Assembly: GCA_018806985.1 (NCBI GenBank)
Contig: JADANN010000256.1
Span: 1,339,501 to 1,403,500, forward strand
Direction: 5' to 3'
DNA from: Angiostrongylus vasorum
Lineage: Eukaryota; Nematoda; Chromadorea; Rhabditida; Metastrongylidae
Length of the DNA stretch: 64,000 bases
Shown here piece after piece: positions 1-12,679 of the stretch (position 1 is the first letter of the stretch; each line of letters begins with the position of its first letter). The notes under the pieces were generated by a model, which saw only the letters and a program-made list of their open reading frames with translations, had not been told where the DNA came from and searched no databases. The translations under genes and the position numbers were made by a program.

Positions 1-691
1 GACCTTGTGGCCCCGCTGGCCCAGGTGGGCACTCGAAACAGAATTCATCAATTGTAGGACGTCTGTCGGATATATCTGCATCTATTCCAGGAGGACCGTT
101 TGGTCCTGGTAGTCCATCAGTTCCAGGTTCACCGTCAGGTCCTGGATATCCGGGTGGGCCTGGCGGTCCAAAGAAACAGATCTAAACTACGAAATAGGTT
201 TTAGTTTTCGTTACAGGTCAAAAAATCAGAAAATTGAAAAGAAATAGGCCCATATCATTTTTTTTAAACCATAGCTTCTTCCTATTAGATGAATAAAAAG
301 CTATTCTTCGTTATGTTGATTTCAAATAGCGAAGAAGTTCTTTCAAACGAGTAAAAATATGCAACCTCTGGTTGCTCGAACGACTGCTGTGAACTGCCAA
401 CTACTTCTTCGAAATCCTGAAAGAAGAAAATTACAATATAGAACAATTGAAGCTACAATGGTCATGGTTAAATCGAATTATTTTTACTATGAAAGCGTTC
501 TTTATCGGACAGTCGCTGAACATGAAAAATGGATGTGTTGGCCTCAGTGCAACTCTCCATTCTTTAAACAAAGACTAAGAAATAATTAGGAAAGGAAACT
601 TGCACTAAAACCCACCGAAGGAGGAACAGGCGCAGGAGCCACCTGAAATCGAAGCAACAAAGAACTGTTGTTCACACAAGATTTGTATGTC

Positions 692-722
<31 letters not shown>

Positions 723-736
723 CATATATACGCATG

Positions 737-769
<33 letters not shown>

Positions 770-817
770 GCGCATATATGTATAGAGTATTAGTATATGT
801 AATATAAATATACACTT

Positions 818-852
<35 letters not shown>

Positions 853-870
853 CATATGCAGGTATTACAC

Positions 871-969
<99 letters not shown>

Positions 970-3176
970 AAGACGTTTGTCTCTTCTTACTAAGAATTTT
1001 TTTTACAAAAATCGAACTTAACGCGCACCTCTTCTTGGGGCTTTATGTATTCACGTGGTGGAACATATCCATGGTGCTGTTTTACTTCCTTTTGTTGCAC
1101 AGGTTGTTGTCCAAGTTTCTTCTGTGGTGGGGGTCTGAATGGTAGTTGTGGTTCAGGTCGAATTTCTGGTTGAGGTGGCAGCACATATTGTGTTTGTTGT
1201 GGTGGCACATATGGTGGCTGTGGTTGCTTAGGGAATGGATATTGTTGTGGTTGTTGAGGGAATTGTGGAAATTGTTGTGGTCGTTGTTGTGGGTATCCAT
1301 AAGGAAAGTGGAAATGACGTTTCACTCGACTTCGTTGGCCAGTCATATACTCGACCTTAACAACGAGGATTTCACTTCATGTTGCAGAAATCAGTCAAGT
1401 ATGATGTCATTTGAGTGCTTCATTAAGGATTTTTTTTATATTTCACCAAAAGTTGTATAATACACTCCATATTCTTGAATTCACAGAACAAAAATCGATA
1501 TCAATTCCTGAGAATCATCAAATATATAGAATTCATCAGGCAAAACAATCGACTTTGGCTGTGACATGATGCTATAAGAAAAAGCCACGAAGTAGTCGTT
1601 TAGTCGACCTCTGCTTAGTGTTTTATCACACGCTCTTGATAAGAGGTCTAACACTCTCAGAATTGCGAAGAACTCTTCTCCCATCAAAATAACACCCAGA
1701 GTGGCCCACTTAGGAGTGCTTTTCCCATGTTCAGATTTTTTGTGTTTCCCAGTAGAGTGGACATTAATAGAAAGCTTATTCAATCATAAGGACGTTTTTT
1801 ATTCTTAGAGTTGACTTCTTCTAAATATGTATCCCATCAGCCACGAAGAAAAGAACTTTTTCCATAAATTTGTGGTAGCGTGTTTGAATGCGGTCAAACA
1901 CTCGATGGAGAATAGGTATGAGGAAGTCAAAATTCCAAGTCCAAAAGGAAAGCAAGCAAGAACCGTCGAAATTTCTCCAGAAATTCAAATGCGAAGCTAC
2001 TTTTTCGACCAAAATGTTAGGCGTCAAGGAACTTGGAGGTAAACGATGGTAATGCACCAAGGGAAATGTAATCCGCGTCCTTGCTCTCACTAAGTCAATT
2101 ACAGTGGACCACAAATTAGAAGAAAAATTTTACATATACACATGTGCATCTGTGCATATCATACATATACATATATATGTATATGTATATGGATATATAT
2201 GTACATGTATATATGGAGAAATAGAGTATGAGAGAGAAAGAGGGATTAAGAATAAAGGATTATGCGAACCCCTTTCACTATCAATGATTTTGCTCTGTGG
2301 AAAAACCGACCCTATCGATTTCGAGGTAAGCTTCCTAACAAGGATCTCCTTTAGCTGCTATTTCATACCAACATGTTAGGTGTGCTGCGTTCGATCTAGC
2401 TCCAGTTTTATCCCCTAGAGAGCGTAGAAATGCGTCCAGTTTTTTGATTGTAGAACCAAGGTGTATTCGCACCCGTGGACTAAAGATTCTTGGTCTTCTA
2501 TTGGGTCTGTTTAGTCCACAAGTCATTTAAAGAAAAATGTTTCGTTCAGATTCTTTTGGTAGCACATAGCTAGTTGTTCTCTTCTTGATGACAGATTCTT
2601 ACTGTTCTCTGCTGGCTGCTTAATTAAATGTGAAATCCTTTCTGTTGCCATATATTTACTACGTGTTTACTAATCGTGAAGTTTCTTTCTAAAATATGCA
2701 TGGAAAACACTATTTAAAGTGAAGAATTCCCAAAAAAAAACTCGCAAGGATATATGTACATATGGATATTTGGATACTTGGACACTTGTATGGCTCGTCT
2801 TCACTGGATGTGCGGGCCCCAGCATAATTTCCATTCTCCGGAGATTTACTGGTTTAGCCATTGTGATACCCTAGAGCCACAAGAACAACCTGGCCAAAGC
2901 CTGCACCAAATCGTTAGCAGCACGGGCAGTCGCAGCCCTTGTGGGTCAGAGAGATATTTGCCACTATGTGAATACTTTGATAACAGGACGGTGGTGTATT
3001 CCGGTATTGGTTTACTCTTAGCTCGGGCTTCCTGACGGAAACGGCGGCCTCCTTCTCAACTTGGGACACCCTGCCGGGGGAATGAATCACCCCGCTGAAC
3101 ATTACAACCCGACACCCAGGAACACCTCCCAGCCACGATAGGCGGTAAGTCGTTAAGAGTATATATATACATATAC

Positions 3177-3225
<49 letters not shown>

Positions 3226-3506
3226 TACAGCGCGTGTGGTGCAGTGGTCGGAGGAGCCCTGCAATACATACGTGGAATTGAGCACCGCGCCCATGGCCCA
3301 CCAAGCCTTCCATCCCTCCTGGGTCGGCAAATTGGTACCAGAGTTGTCTGGGAGGATAACTGCACTGACTCGATACATCGGTAGGCCACCGCGAGTCATT
3401 GTAGAGGCCAGTCATGCATTCAATCACTTCCAAACGATGTTTAATGAAGTCGAATGCATGGCGCATCCCTCAGGGATTGATCAACGACGCCTACAGCTTT
3501 ATCCTT

Positions 3507-3543
<37 letters not shown>

Positions 3544-3987
3544 TTACAACTGTGTTCATAACTGAATTTACAAGTCCTGTTCTTGTATAAACTCGTCTTC
3601 GGAGATTTCTGCACCAGATTGGAAAGGGCCAGAAGTACACGGAATTTTGGAATAGGAGATCGAAATCAAAATGCAAACTATTTCTTTGCTGCATTTCCGC
3701 CCACATCGCGCCTATGCCATATAAATTCGTTTTTCTAGAAGAAAGGAAATCGCTACTGGGAATGGAGGTTGTTCAACGGCATGGTTAATGTGAGGGTTGT
3801 TAAAATTTTCACAAACACAGTATGGTAGATCTCTCACACCTTGTAGTGCTATCATTTTAAACGTGATCTGATAACACCCTCTTCGCCTGACATTGTGAAC
3901 GAAATCCTTTCTTAACTAAGTAGCTGATCAAAGAAAACCTGACCAAAGTCTGCTCGCAGAGGAAGCCACACTATATATACATATATT

Positions 3988-4024
<37 letters not shown>

Positions 4025-7000
4025 TTTTTTGATGAACACAAATCAAGGAAAGCAGAATGGGCCACGTTCTATCCTCACTGAGAAGTCGATAATTGACTGA
4101 AAAACCAAAATTCGTTCCCACCTTTTTCTTAAACCTCGAACCTTCCGACCTCTTGCCATGTAGCTGAGGAGTTTGGTGACAATTAAAATACGTCAAGAAT
4201 TTCACTTAGTTTTCATAAAGCACTTGGGTTACATTTTCTAAAAAAGAATAGCCTGCACATAAGACGTCATGTTCTTTCACGTTGGCCGTATGTTCGAAAA
4301 TTATCCTATTTTTGAGGCTTTATGGAGACACGTCAAAAGTAAAATGTAGATGAATCGATCACCGAATGCACAAAACCCCATTGTAAGATGAAAAAGTGTT
4401 AGTGGCTCACCTCAACTATCTACATTCAGTAGTAAGCGTGATTTATGAATGACGAAATGTTGCAAAGTCAGAACATCAGTCTGCCATGAACGGCGATCAC
4501 CAAAGAAAAAAATTCAGTACAAAAAGGTGTTGGCATACGCATTCTGTATTCTTCAATTTCAGGGCTTTTCTTGCTTTCCGCAATAACAAAAACTCGATTA
4601 GGAAACAAACGCCGACATGACACCAACTCTAAATATTGTTTGTTTTATTTAATTTATTTGACCTGTCTTCACGCCTACCTTGCAGATCCCAGCACTTCAC
4701 ACATTCGACTTGTTTCCTCACATCCATTATCCACGAAGATCTTCCAACTTTTACGTGTAGCTTCCGTTGTTGCTCGAGAATTTTCATTTCATCTTGGATG
4801 TCGTAGAATGCTGGTAGAGCAATTCTGCCTGAAGTCCTGAGATAGCCGGGCTGAAGCGTTTGCAACTGGATTGCAGAGAACAATTTTTTCCCAGACAAGT
4901 CCGGTACCAACTTCCCGACCCGGGGGGATGAGAGCCTTGGTTGGTTCGAAGCGGAATCGAACTAGCACCATGCTCGTGATGGCAGACATTACCACCAGTG
5001 TCCTATCTGCCCCCTAACATTAGATAACAGAAAATTTATCCGGAAAGTGTCCCCCTTATACTACGATGTAGTGTACAAACTGCATGCAGCACTAGCATAA
5101 AAGACCCACATATGCTCCGTTGAAAAAAGGACCACTGTAAATGTGAGTTGCAGCCTTATAACAATACATAGGGTCTCAGCATAAAACTCTTCACGTGTAT
5201 TCCACACTCCTGATCCACAAGCGCTGCGACTGCCTGTGGTGATGAAGACCTGCGGCAGACTTTGGCCCAGGCTGCCCTCGGGATTCCGGAGAACCACAAT
5301 GACTTAACCAGCAAGTCTCCGAAAATGGAGATTATGCTGGGGGCCCGCACAATCAGTGAGGACAGGTCATTCAAGTATCAAGTATCATGTAAGTATTCCT
5401 GGATATTCTTGGAGTCGATTTTGGTGTCGAGGTCATTGCTTGAACCGGAATCAATCCCTGAGGAATGCTGCATGTATTGAAATCAATAAGGGGACCGTAG
5501 AGGTGAGTGAATGAGTATTCGAGCTACGTAGTGAGTATCGGGGGCTTAATCACGTATCAAAAGTCAGTATTTTTATCTTCCCGAGCAAGTATGGCATCAA
5601 TTTGCTTCCCGACTCCAGATGGATGCAGCAGAAGTTCAGTTTGGTCTGAATACGAGATCGTACGAAAATCTCACAGGGTAGCTCAATCCATGACATGGAA
5701 TAAGACTACAGACTAAATGTACCGTAAATGAAAGAAATATTCACACGAATTTAATAACGTGATATAATGCAGTTTAGTCTGCATGGGAAACAAACCAGCA
5801 CGACTGCGTATCAGCTACTGCAAAAGAAATCACATTTCCATTTTAGTGGTTGCTTCTGCATACCACGCTAAATTGGTATTATTGACCAAGGAACATTTTG
5901 AAATCTACACTCGCAAACGACGAGCTTGGGCCGAGCCTTCTAATGACTAATGAGCCATAAAACGTCAAACTGGTCAAACTGCGTTTTGAAGTACAAGACT
6001 GGAGGGTGCATTAGTGACATAATGTAAACGATGGGAAAAAAATACAACTGGTTCAGTTCATCAGGAAATAAAGCAAAAAGCCGAAAAAGATGGATTGCTG
6101 GCCGCCAACTATGATAATTGGTTATAAATTCAACTATAAGTTTCTCAATTTAGGTGAAACCACAAAATCAGTCACACTCTTGACAACAGTACAATGCAAT
6201 GGAATAACAATGCTGAGCAGTGACTGCGACACAACTACAAAAACCACTGAAAGATCGGTTGCACCGCAACTGCCAACCACATCTTGTGCGATCAATTATG
6301 CAGAAGTTTAGAGAATTTAGAGGTTGAACCTCTGCTTCATCCATCATATTCAACAGCACTCTTGGCAATCAAGCACTAATCTTCAAACAGGTCTATACCT
6401 ACTTATTAAAAAAACTGCCAACAAACCAGCAGCTGCTGGCAAAGCATTCGTGATATTCATAAGCTCGAAATCGTGAAAACTGAATAGAACAAAAAGAATA
6501 TCTACCCTGCTGACAAAGACGTGTTGAGCTTGGCTCAGCCTGATAAAAAAGTTACCAATTCTACACATTATATCAACATTCAGTAACAAAAACTCACATT
6601 TTACACTAAAATTGAAACTTTCTTTTCAGCACATATCTAACATGAAGGTTGTGAAAAATTCCAATGTACAACAACTGTGGCTTCCCAAATAATCCTGAGG
6701 ACCACTCAGGTGTTGACTATTCACTGGTGAGATTCTGAACTTTGAACGGTATCCATTCAAGATCGAATTGAGGCTTACCTTTCTCATTTCGTCGAATAAA
6801 TTGTGCGTACTCATCACACAGAACTTCAGTTCGACCTCCAGTTGTGATTGGATGTTCTGAGCGTATGAGAACAGAAGCGGCACGACGACGACGGACGTGA
6901 TTGTCGCCACAGCAGCCACTGTTATTCCTGCAAACGTCAGCCGGCGATAGCTATCAATCTCCTTCCCCTCCATTTCTTTGTCGGTAACGGTATAAACCAC
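1..7000 (-). CDS. Nematode cuticle collagen, 5' part (3 exons seen)
   Basis: Structural protein of the extracellular cuticle, secreted as a trimer. Exon 1 is 6973-6779 (65 codons, phase 0). It starts [14 protein letters not shown] and encodes a Col_cuticle_N domain: a hydrophobic signal-anchor near residues 14-36, then a short region ending FDEMRK, followed by a GTAAGC donor. Exon 2 is about 1355-1023. It opens [13 protein letters not shown], whose RVKR is the expected subtilisin-type processing site of cuticle procollagens, and continues as about 90 residues very rich in Pro and Gln. Exon 3 (181-1) starts [14 protein letters not shown], runs as Gly-X-Y with a Cys-containing interruption (FCFECPPG), and leaves the window. 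Phases agree (0/0/0). Exon 2 has two possible donors, at 1022 and 1028. Introns are 841 bp and about 5.4 kb, the latter full of repeats. A TTTAG acceptor at 7002-7001, 27 nt before the ATG, suits SL trans-splicing. The family is certain; the ortholog is not. Confidence 0.85.
690..968. repeat. TA-rich microsatellite in collagen intron 2
   Basis: Long runs of TA with interspersed CATA and GTATA units, ending in about 75 bp of pure TA. It lies in the 841 bp intron between collagen exons 2 and 3. Short ORFs translated from it (Tyr-Ile repeats) are artefacts. Confidence 0.95.
2132..2222. repeat. TA/CATA-rich simple repeat
   Basis: Alternating ATAC, ATAT and GTAT units inside the large collagen intron. 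No coding sense. Confidence 0.8.
2770..3152 (+). repeat. R3 interspersed repeat, near full length
   Basis: First of eight copies of a ~375 bp family recognised by shared blocks: a CTCGTCTTCACTGG-like start, TTTACTCTTAGCT in the middle, and CCAGGAACACCTCCCAGCCACG near the end. There is no tRNA head, no ORF and no obvious terminal inverted repeat. The middle block can pair with itself (GGTATCAG against CTGGTATT). Orientation is arbitrary; plus means the same direction as this copy. Confidence 0.75.
3160..3222. repeat. TA microsatellite between R3 and SINE1
   Basis: About 60 bp of ATAC and AT units, directly between the R3 copy and the head of a SINE1 copy. Confidence 0.9.
3226..3508 (+). mobile_element. 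SINE1, tRNA-derived SINE, full length
   Basis: The head carries a pol III A box (TGGTGCAGTGG) within the first 20 bases and a diverged B box (GTGGAATTGAGC) about 35 bases on. A non-tRNA body of about 210 bp follows and ends in AGCTTTATCCTTT, next to a TA tract. The same structure recurs about a dozen times in the window on both strands, so it is a SINE and not a tRNA gene. Confidence 0.8.
3508..3542. repeat. TA tail adjoining SINE1
   Basis: (TA)n of about 34 bp immediately after the SINE1 3' end. It could be the insertion target or an expanded tail. Confidence 0.85.
3970..4022. repeat. TA microsatellite
   Basis: About 50 bp of TA and CATA units in the large collagen intron. Confidence 0.85.
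4635..5015 (-). mobile_element. SINE3, tRNA-derived SINE, full length
   Basis: On the minus strand the element starts at 5015 with a tRNA-like head. The A box is degenerate (TAGGACACTGG) and the B box is clear (AGTTCGATTCC). A ~300 bp body follows and ends in a TTTATTT-rich plus-strand tail near 4640. Related copies lie near 12.7, 54.9, 58.5, 61.8 and 63.0 kb. Confidence 0.7.
5188..5400 (-). repeat. R3 repeat, truncated
   Basis: About 210 bp matching the first half of R3 in reverse orientation (GCGACTGCCTGTGG, then TCCGAAAATGGAGATTATG). The distal half is missing. Confidence 0.6.
5405..6620. other. Collagen intron sequence without recognised features
   Basis: About 1.2 kb of unique-looking AT-rich sequence. 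Short ORFs on both strands lack splice context or family resemblance. Confidence 0.5.
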
Positions 7001-7002
7001 CT
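7001..7002 (-). promoter_or_regulatory. Probable spliced-leader acceptor of the collagen gene
   Basis: CTTTAG on the minus strand ends here, 27 nt upstream of the collagen ATG at 6973. An in-frame stop lies directly upstream, so the coding region cannot extend further without splicing. SL1-type trans-splicing is the usual solution in nematodes. This is an inference from position and motif. Confidence 0.45.
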
Positions 7003-7009
7003 AAAGTCG

Positions 7010-9740
7010 TCGGGTGAAATCGTAAAAAGTCTGCCCATGAATTGACAATATATGAGTTGGACATCTAAAAAAAAAGCACTACAAGCGCGTTAAATCGATA
7101 GGATAGAAAAAGATGACACCGAAAACATTAAATCTTCAAATATTCCATGGCCCTTATTCTAAGCACTACAGAAATGTCAATGGCATTTGAAGAAGAGATA
7201 GCAAAGAACAGATATCAACTCGGAGGCCCATTGACAGCTGTAGGATAAAGAGCAGTTGTAACAACGTAGAAGTCAACTGTAGTTCAACGATGCTAGCCAG
7301 ACTTATAATATCCAATGCGTTCTCTATTCATTTGACCATGAGTTTCACCCCAGATTCTGAGTAAAGAAGAAGAGCTTGAAATTTCTGTTCGGAAGCCAAG
7401 ACAAAAGTAAATCAATTTTCAAGTACAAAGCAATTTTTAGGAATCCCTGCTAAAAGCTAGTCGTTAGGTAAGAAATCTCTCTCCGATTTACAATGGCAAG
7501 CAACTAGCCATATTAGGGCCCAGGATAGGTGTTGCAGAGCTACCTCAAGATTCCAAAAAACAAAATCATATTTTAGCTTTTTATTTTCTGCTTATTCTGG
7601 TCTAATGGCAGGGTATGGTGTAAAGTACAACAAAGGTGCAGAGATATGAGCAAAACTCAAGACTTCAGCTGGGTTTCAAGCTCAGCTGGAGCCTTACGTG
7701 CTAACCACCACACCAACCGAAGCCCTTGGCTTTCCTTTCTTATAAGCTAACTCGCGTTTGCCGAAATCTAAGTTTTTTACCAATTGGTGGGGGGTCTATT
7801 TGGCGAAAGTGTTAAAAGACCGAGACACGTCTACCTGCAGAAATATTTAAGTTGATAAGTCAGCGTGCAATCGCACAAGTAACAAGGAAATTTTAACCAC
7901 GTTAACAGTCGTACGGCGCCTTTTATAGAATTAAATCCGTGCTTCTAAAGGCCCTGCCGCCATGGTTTCAACTCAGTGGAAATCTCCAGTGCCTTATTGT
8001 TTCAGAAAGGACAGGCCAACACGAAATCGGCCACTACAATCCAATTCGTTCACTCTATTTTGTTAACAAACAATTCAGTTAAATATCCCTCTCATAATTA
8101 AGATAACATTGGTCATACAAGCAAACATGGTTTCAGAAACCGCTCTGCAAACCGTATTCACACACACTAAGCTCAGTGTCTTACTTCCAGGGTTAGAAAA
8201 AAGTCTCCGCTTTGATTGCGACACAAGCAATCATGAAGGTTTTTCACAGTCAAAAAACACTCAGTAAGCAAACAGCCTTCCCCATCTTACAATGACACTG
8301 TCATCTACATGAAACGAGAGGCTCGACAAGGCGGCTATATCATGGTAAGCGATCTAACATACGTTCAACTTTGAGATTCCAGTTAGTTCAATGTACACCT
8401 CTCAAATTTGAGCGCTGCGTAAGCAGGTGAAGAGCGATCAGTTTCTCGAACGCCCAATCGAGAAGGAAAAAATGTCGCACCTAAATGAAAGAGATAGATA
8501 GATAGAGGGGAGAGAGGAAGAAAGAGATTCCAAAGTTCTGAGCTGAAAGATCAGAGACACTGTGCTACGAGTGAAAACATAGGAAATAAGTTAAGTATTA
8601 AATAATAGGCTTTTTATCAAAAACAAGGAACTCCGGTGAACCAGAACCATTAATGACTCCATCCTACAGGAATTTTAAGCACAGCTTAAGCAATAGGAAG
8701 AACGTCGACTCAATGAATTTTTTCTCCATGAAAATCACGTAAGAAAAGTATAGTGCCCTTCGGGTCGCCAAAGCGCGCAAAACTCAGATAATAATTCTTG
8801 ATAGGAGGGAAATGAAAAGCTTACTGGGTGTCCGTTCAATCATTCGGCGACCAGTAAGAGTAAAGGTAATACAGATGACAACTTTCATTCTGTGCTGACG
8901 TGAATGTGAAATCGCAGAATCGAAATCTGGCCATATTTCGAAGTACTAGTTCAAGAAACGACGTGAAAAATAATTATCTTAGACAAAAGTATTTTGGACA
9001 ACTCGTAAATGACTGCAATATGTAGACAAGCTACTAGTTGGAAAGAATTTGTGAAGCCCGACACGTAATCCACACTGTGGACGGTTTTCTGCGTTAACGA
9101 AGACCAACTAGAAGAAGTTGACTCCGAACACCATTCCTACGCAGTGCCAGGGCAAATGGAAACTGTAAACATTCCGAAAAAAGGCATACAAATGATAGAG
9201 CAATCTCGAAGATAGCAAACGAGTCAGAGCAGCCATGAGCGGTCGGCCACTGCGGTCCAACATCGTCTGGACACATATTTTTGAGAAAAAGTGCCTGGAT
9301 TGTGAAAAGATGTTGTTGTCCAGTCAACATACTACCTTCACTATTAAGAAAAGTTTCCATTGCAAAAAAAAATAATTTGATCGTGTCATTTCATTCTGAA
9401 TTTACGTTGCCCTTCAAAATTTCCTATACGAATTTTTCTCCAAGAAACACCGGACTTTCTAAGGAACGTATATTTTTAGAGCTGACCTAAAAATAATAAA
9501 TAATGGACAAAGTTACAAATATTTGCCCAGCAAAGTTTTCTACCATGCTTTGCCATTGTTTTTTAACAGTTATAAAGTTTCACTACCACACATAACCACT
9601 CTTAGTATTTCAATCGTTGCATGCACAACCCGTGCTTGACTTCCTACGCGAAAGCAAATACTTCAGCTGTTCACATGTGGAGCTTAACCAAACAAATTAT
9701 TTAATAAAACTAATATTTATAGCCACATATAATAGCAAAA
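7010..9740. other. Intergenic stretch with no supported gene
   Basis: Upstream of the collagen start. Only chance ORFs of up to 88 codons are present, and none shows a domain motif. No copies of the named repeat families were recognised. Any collagen promoter elements must lie here, but I cannot identify them. Confidence 0.5.
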
Positions 9741-9815
9741 GGTCAATTGCAAAAAGGCGGATTGGATGGTCCACAACGAACAGCTTGTAAAAGCTGGATA
9801 ACACGATCGCTGAGT

Positions 9816-10022
9816 TTAAGCCTTGATGATGATGTTATTGATGGGTACATGGATGAAATCCAAGAGAAATTCGATGAAATCCATAATTGCGAAACCGATT
9901 GCAGTCGCAGCAGCGATCTCTTGGTACAGTTTTCTGTCTGGCTTAGCGCAGCTTTTCATCAACAAAATAGAGTCCTTAGCAAACTTACGGCCAGGTTCGA
10001 TAAGGCCTTGGAAGTGATCCAT
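9816..10022 (-). CDS. SEC61G: SEC61-gamma-like protein, single exon, diverged membrane segment
   Basis: A 68-codon ORF from ATG to TAA. SEC61-gamma is the tail-anchored small subunit of the ER protein-conducting channel. The N-terminal part ([18 protein letters not shown]), the KPDRK motif, the ATAIGFAIM block and the end (HVPINNII) all match the family, and the length is the family norm. The membrane helix is unusual: where orthologs have GFIGFF, this has DFIEFL followed by an aspartate, adding three acidic residues in a segment that should be hydrophobic. There are no introns, stops or frameshifts. It may be an intact retrocopy or relaxed paralog rather than the essential gene (emo-1 in C. 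elegans). A longer antisense ORF overlaps and is treated as a shadow. Confidence 0.75.
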   Translation of the reverse strand: MDHFQGLIEPGRKFAKDSILLMKSCAKPDRKLYQEIAAATAIGFAIMDFIEFLLDFIHVPINNIIIKA

Positions 10023-10279
10023 TGCGAGTTTGTGATGGCCAATTCCAATGAATTAACCTTCGCCGGCGAAGTAGAGCACGAACTTACACATAGAATCCAA
10101 CTTAGGTAGTTAATTAATTTATAACAATATTGCTCCATCCCCCGGAATGTGCCCTTTCGACGGAGTAATAATGGGAACCAAAATCCTTCTACAACTATAA
10201 ATGCAATAAAAAAGATTTAATCACTACAAACCGGATATTTTTGTACCAAATACTTCACTGGTATTACCAATACCACCTT

Positions 10280-10525
10280 TTAATTGCCCGTTAAGAAAAA
10301 ATAGGTAATCTGGTTTCCACGAATGAGTTTTGTTGTCACAGAAGCAACTGGTTCCAAGCAGTGCGCATCGCATGACCAATTCTGAACCTCACATCCGACA
10401 GAAATAACAGTGGGAAATTTTTGAAAGTGCAATATTTCAAGCACTTGAAAGCTTAAAAGTAGACCACATAATAGAAGTAGAACATATGAGATTCGTCTGC
10501 TAATAAAAAGCCTCCAATCTTCCAT
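10280..10525 (-). CDS. Hypothetical small membrane or secreted protein (doubtful)
   Basis: An 81-codon ORF from ATG to TAA. Residues 13-30 form a strongly hydrophobic segment (YVLLLLCGLLLSF) preceded by RR, as in a signal anchor, and three cysteines follow. I do not recognise a family. There is no clear acceptor before the ATG and no polyadenylation signal was assigned. It could be a first exon or chance. Confidence 0.2.
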   Translation of the reverse strand: MEDWRLFISRRISYVLLLLCGLLLSFQVLEILHFQKFPTVISVGCEVQNWSCDAHCLEPVASVTTKLIRGNQITYFFLTGN

Positions 10526-10529
10526 GAGG

Positions 10530-12675
10530 TTTTTTTTAGTTTTCCATCAACTTTTCTGTTTAGTAAATTCTACCACTCGAAAGAAAAAAAACTTCTGAGC
10601 AATAACCAGTTTTCAACAAGTTTCTTCTATTTAGCCCTTCAGTTCCAAAAAATGATTATGAGGGTTGCAAGAACAATATCCGTGTCAGCGACCGGTTTTT
10701 GAGTGTTTAAGAGTGCGAATCTTCGAGAATTTCAAAACCTCACTATAAAATACTTCGACCTGGCCTATGGAACAAAAAAAAACTTTACAATGTTCTATGA
10801 TCTTTTCGAATTAAGCACTGAAAACTGGATAGTTTCATTCGTGAGCTAGAAATAGCTTTCAGGACCAAATCTTGAACAATGTAGTCTAACGTTTCCCTGA
10901 AAAACGAAGAACTACTCTAACAAATAAATCGGGAATAGGCTAAGAGAAACAGTACTTCACCATTTCTCTAATCGTGTGTCTTTGAACTCGTCATGATGCC
11001 CAAGCAAAAAAGTACAGCAAAAAAAGGAAAAGATAATAGCAATAGCAATGAATTTTCATTTCAAACGAAGTGAAAAGTCTTATCTGAGTGTATGAATCCC
11101 AGTCTTGAACGGACCATCACTGTAAGACTTAGAAACCAGTACTAAAAAAATAGGATAAAAAATGACGAAATGTAGACATAATTTAAAAAAAATAGCAATA
11201 GGCTAGTCAATACTTAACAAACAGATGGATTGTTCAGAATGTACACCGCGTCATGCTCCCTTTCTCTTTTAGTGCAATTCCAAGGCAACGATAACGGAGA
11301 AGGCAAAGAAATCGGCGGGAAATCACCTAATTCGTTAGTTTCTTGTCCTGCTTAGAAATTAGAAGCTTGTCCAAGACTGTGCTGGAAAAACTGAGGTAAC
11401 AGTTTTATTCCGAATGCTAAGTACAATGTGAGGCTGTCTGCTACCAGCCAATGGTGTTCGCAACGGCCCTGCGCACATTTGGTGACTAGTTTATATACCG
11501 ACGCCACACCCTCTTGGACGTTCGATCCGATTCCTGGATACTTCTTTAGAAAAAAGCTAAAAGCTCTTTTTAGCTTTTCTATTCACGATTCATTCTTTCA
11601 GTAGTAAAAGAGATCGTTTTTTAAAATAGTTTCTGGATGTGGCGACGATGACCAGAGTTTCTTCAAGGGTTTCGTAGCGGGTAGAAAATAATCGACGACT
11701 GTAACTCTCCTCTACGCGGCAGGCTCGTCCACTTCACAGTGAACTGTCTAGAGCATAAAGAAACTCATCTTTCCAATTGGCTATTAGAAAAACAGGTAAA
11801 ATACGACTGAAACAGAAAAAAGAACGCATAACGCAAATGAAGAACAGATTTATGTTCCGAAGCATAACGATAGTTAAAAAACACTGGCGATGAATACTGG
11901 CCGACCGTAACTTTTTAATAGGTAAGTGAGACCATTCTATTCATTCCATTCAAGGAGAAATCCACACCACGGAAGTCAACATAGCGGCTGTACCTTGCGG
12001 AATCCTGAAAGTGAGGCAGAAGTGAAGAGGAACTGTAGGTGACATAGGCGGTGCCTTCTGTGTGCTTCATTCCTATCTAGTGACTTTCCGCAATTCATGT
12101 TATCACCTCTGGCCAAAGATTTTGCTGTCTACTCAATTTACAGGGCCATTTGTTTTTAGTGCGTGAAGGAAACCTTTCAAACGTATTGAGCTACACCCTC
12201 CATCCTTCACTTAACCTAAACAAAACATAGTTAAACATTGATACTATCAATATAAACATTTTTCTTCTTCTCTAGATTGTACGTGAATCAGTGCATATCT
12301 TTCGTGAATTTTCCGTCCAAAAAAGCTTCATTTCGAGATTTTAATACTTCAGCGTACAATGAACACTTCTGAAGATCAGTGCTCATACTGCCCTATAACC
12401 GGTTTATCATAAAACCTACTGCTTCGCTGTTAATTCTCTATCTATTTGAGGCGAAGTCACACTTCATAAGTAATTCTTTTGGAAATTTTCACATATAGCC
12501 TTCGAGAATACCACCGTAACCGTCAACAGAAGACACCAGTGGGAATGACAAAAAAGTATACTTCTAATTGCCCCGTTCAACGAATTTTCTACTGCGAATA
12601 CCAAATGATACAAAATCGTGAATGTTTAACATTTCTACTTTTCGATCTGAAATTCAATATTTTTACTCTTGATAG
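10530..12675. other. Intergenic stretch with no supported gene
   Basis: About 2.1 kb of AT-rich DNA without long ORFs, recognised repeats or RNA genes. Confidence 0.5.
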
Positions 12676-12679
12676 AGGG

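Noticed and set aside
690..872. Tyr-Ile repeat ORFs in TA tracts (also near 3.2, 3.5, 4.0, 59.3 kb)
   Set aside because: They are translations of microsatellites.
1481..2114. ORFs of 97-100 codons in the large collagen intron
   Set aside because: Neither strand gives a recognisable family, and none is flanked by convincing splice sites.
3226..3300. tRNA gene calls at SINE1, SINE3 and TRL heads
   Set aside because: A and B boxes are present, but the segments cannot fold as full cloverleaves by eye and recur as parts of longer dispersed repeats.
9747..10109. 120-codon plus-strand ORF
   Set aside because: It overlaps the SEC61-gamma ORF antisense. The minus-strand reading matches a known family at exactly family length, and the plus-strand one matches nothing I know.
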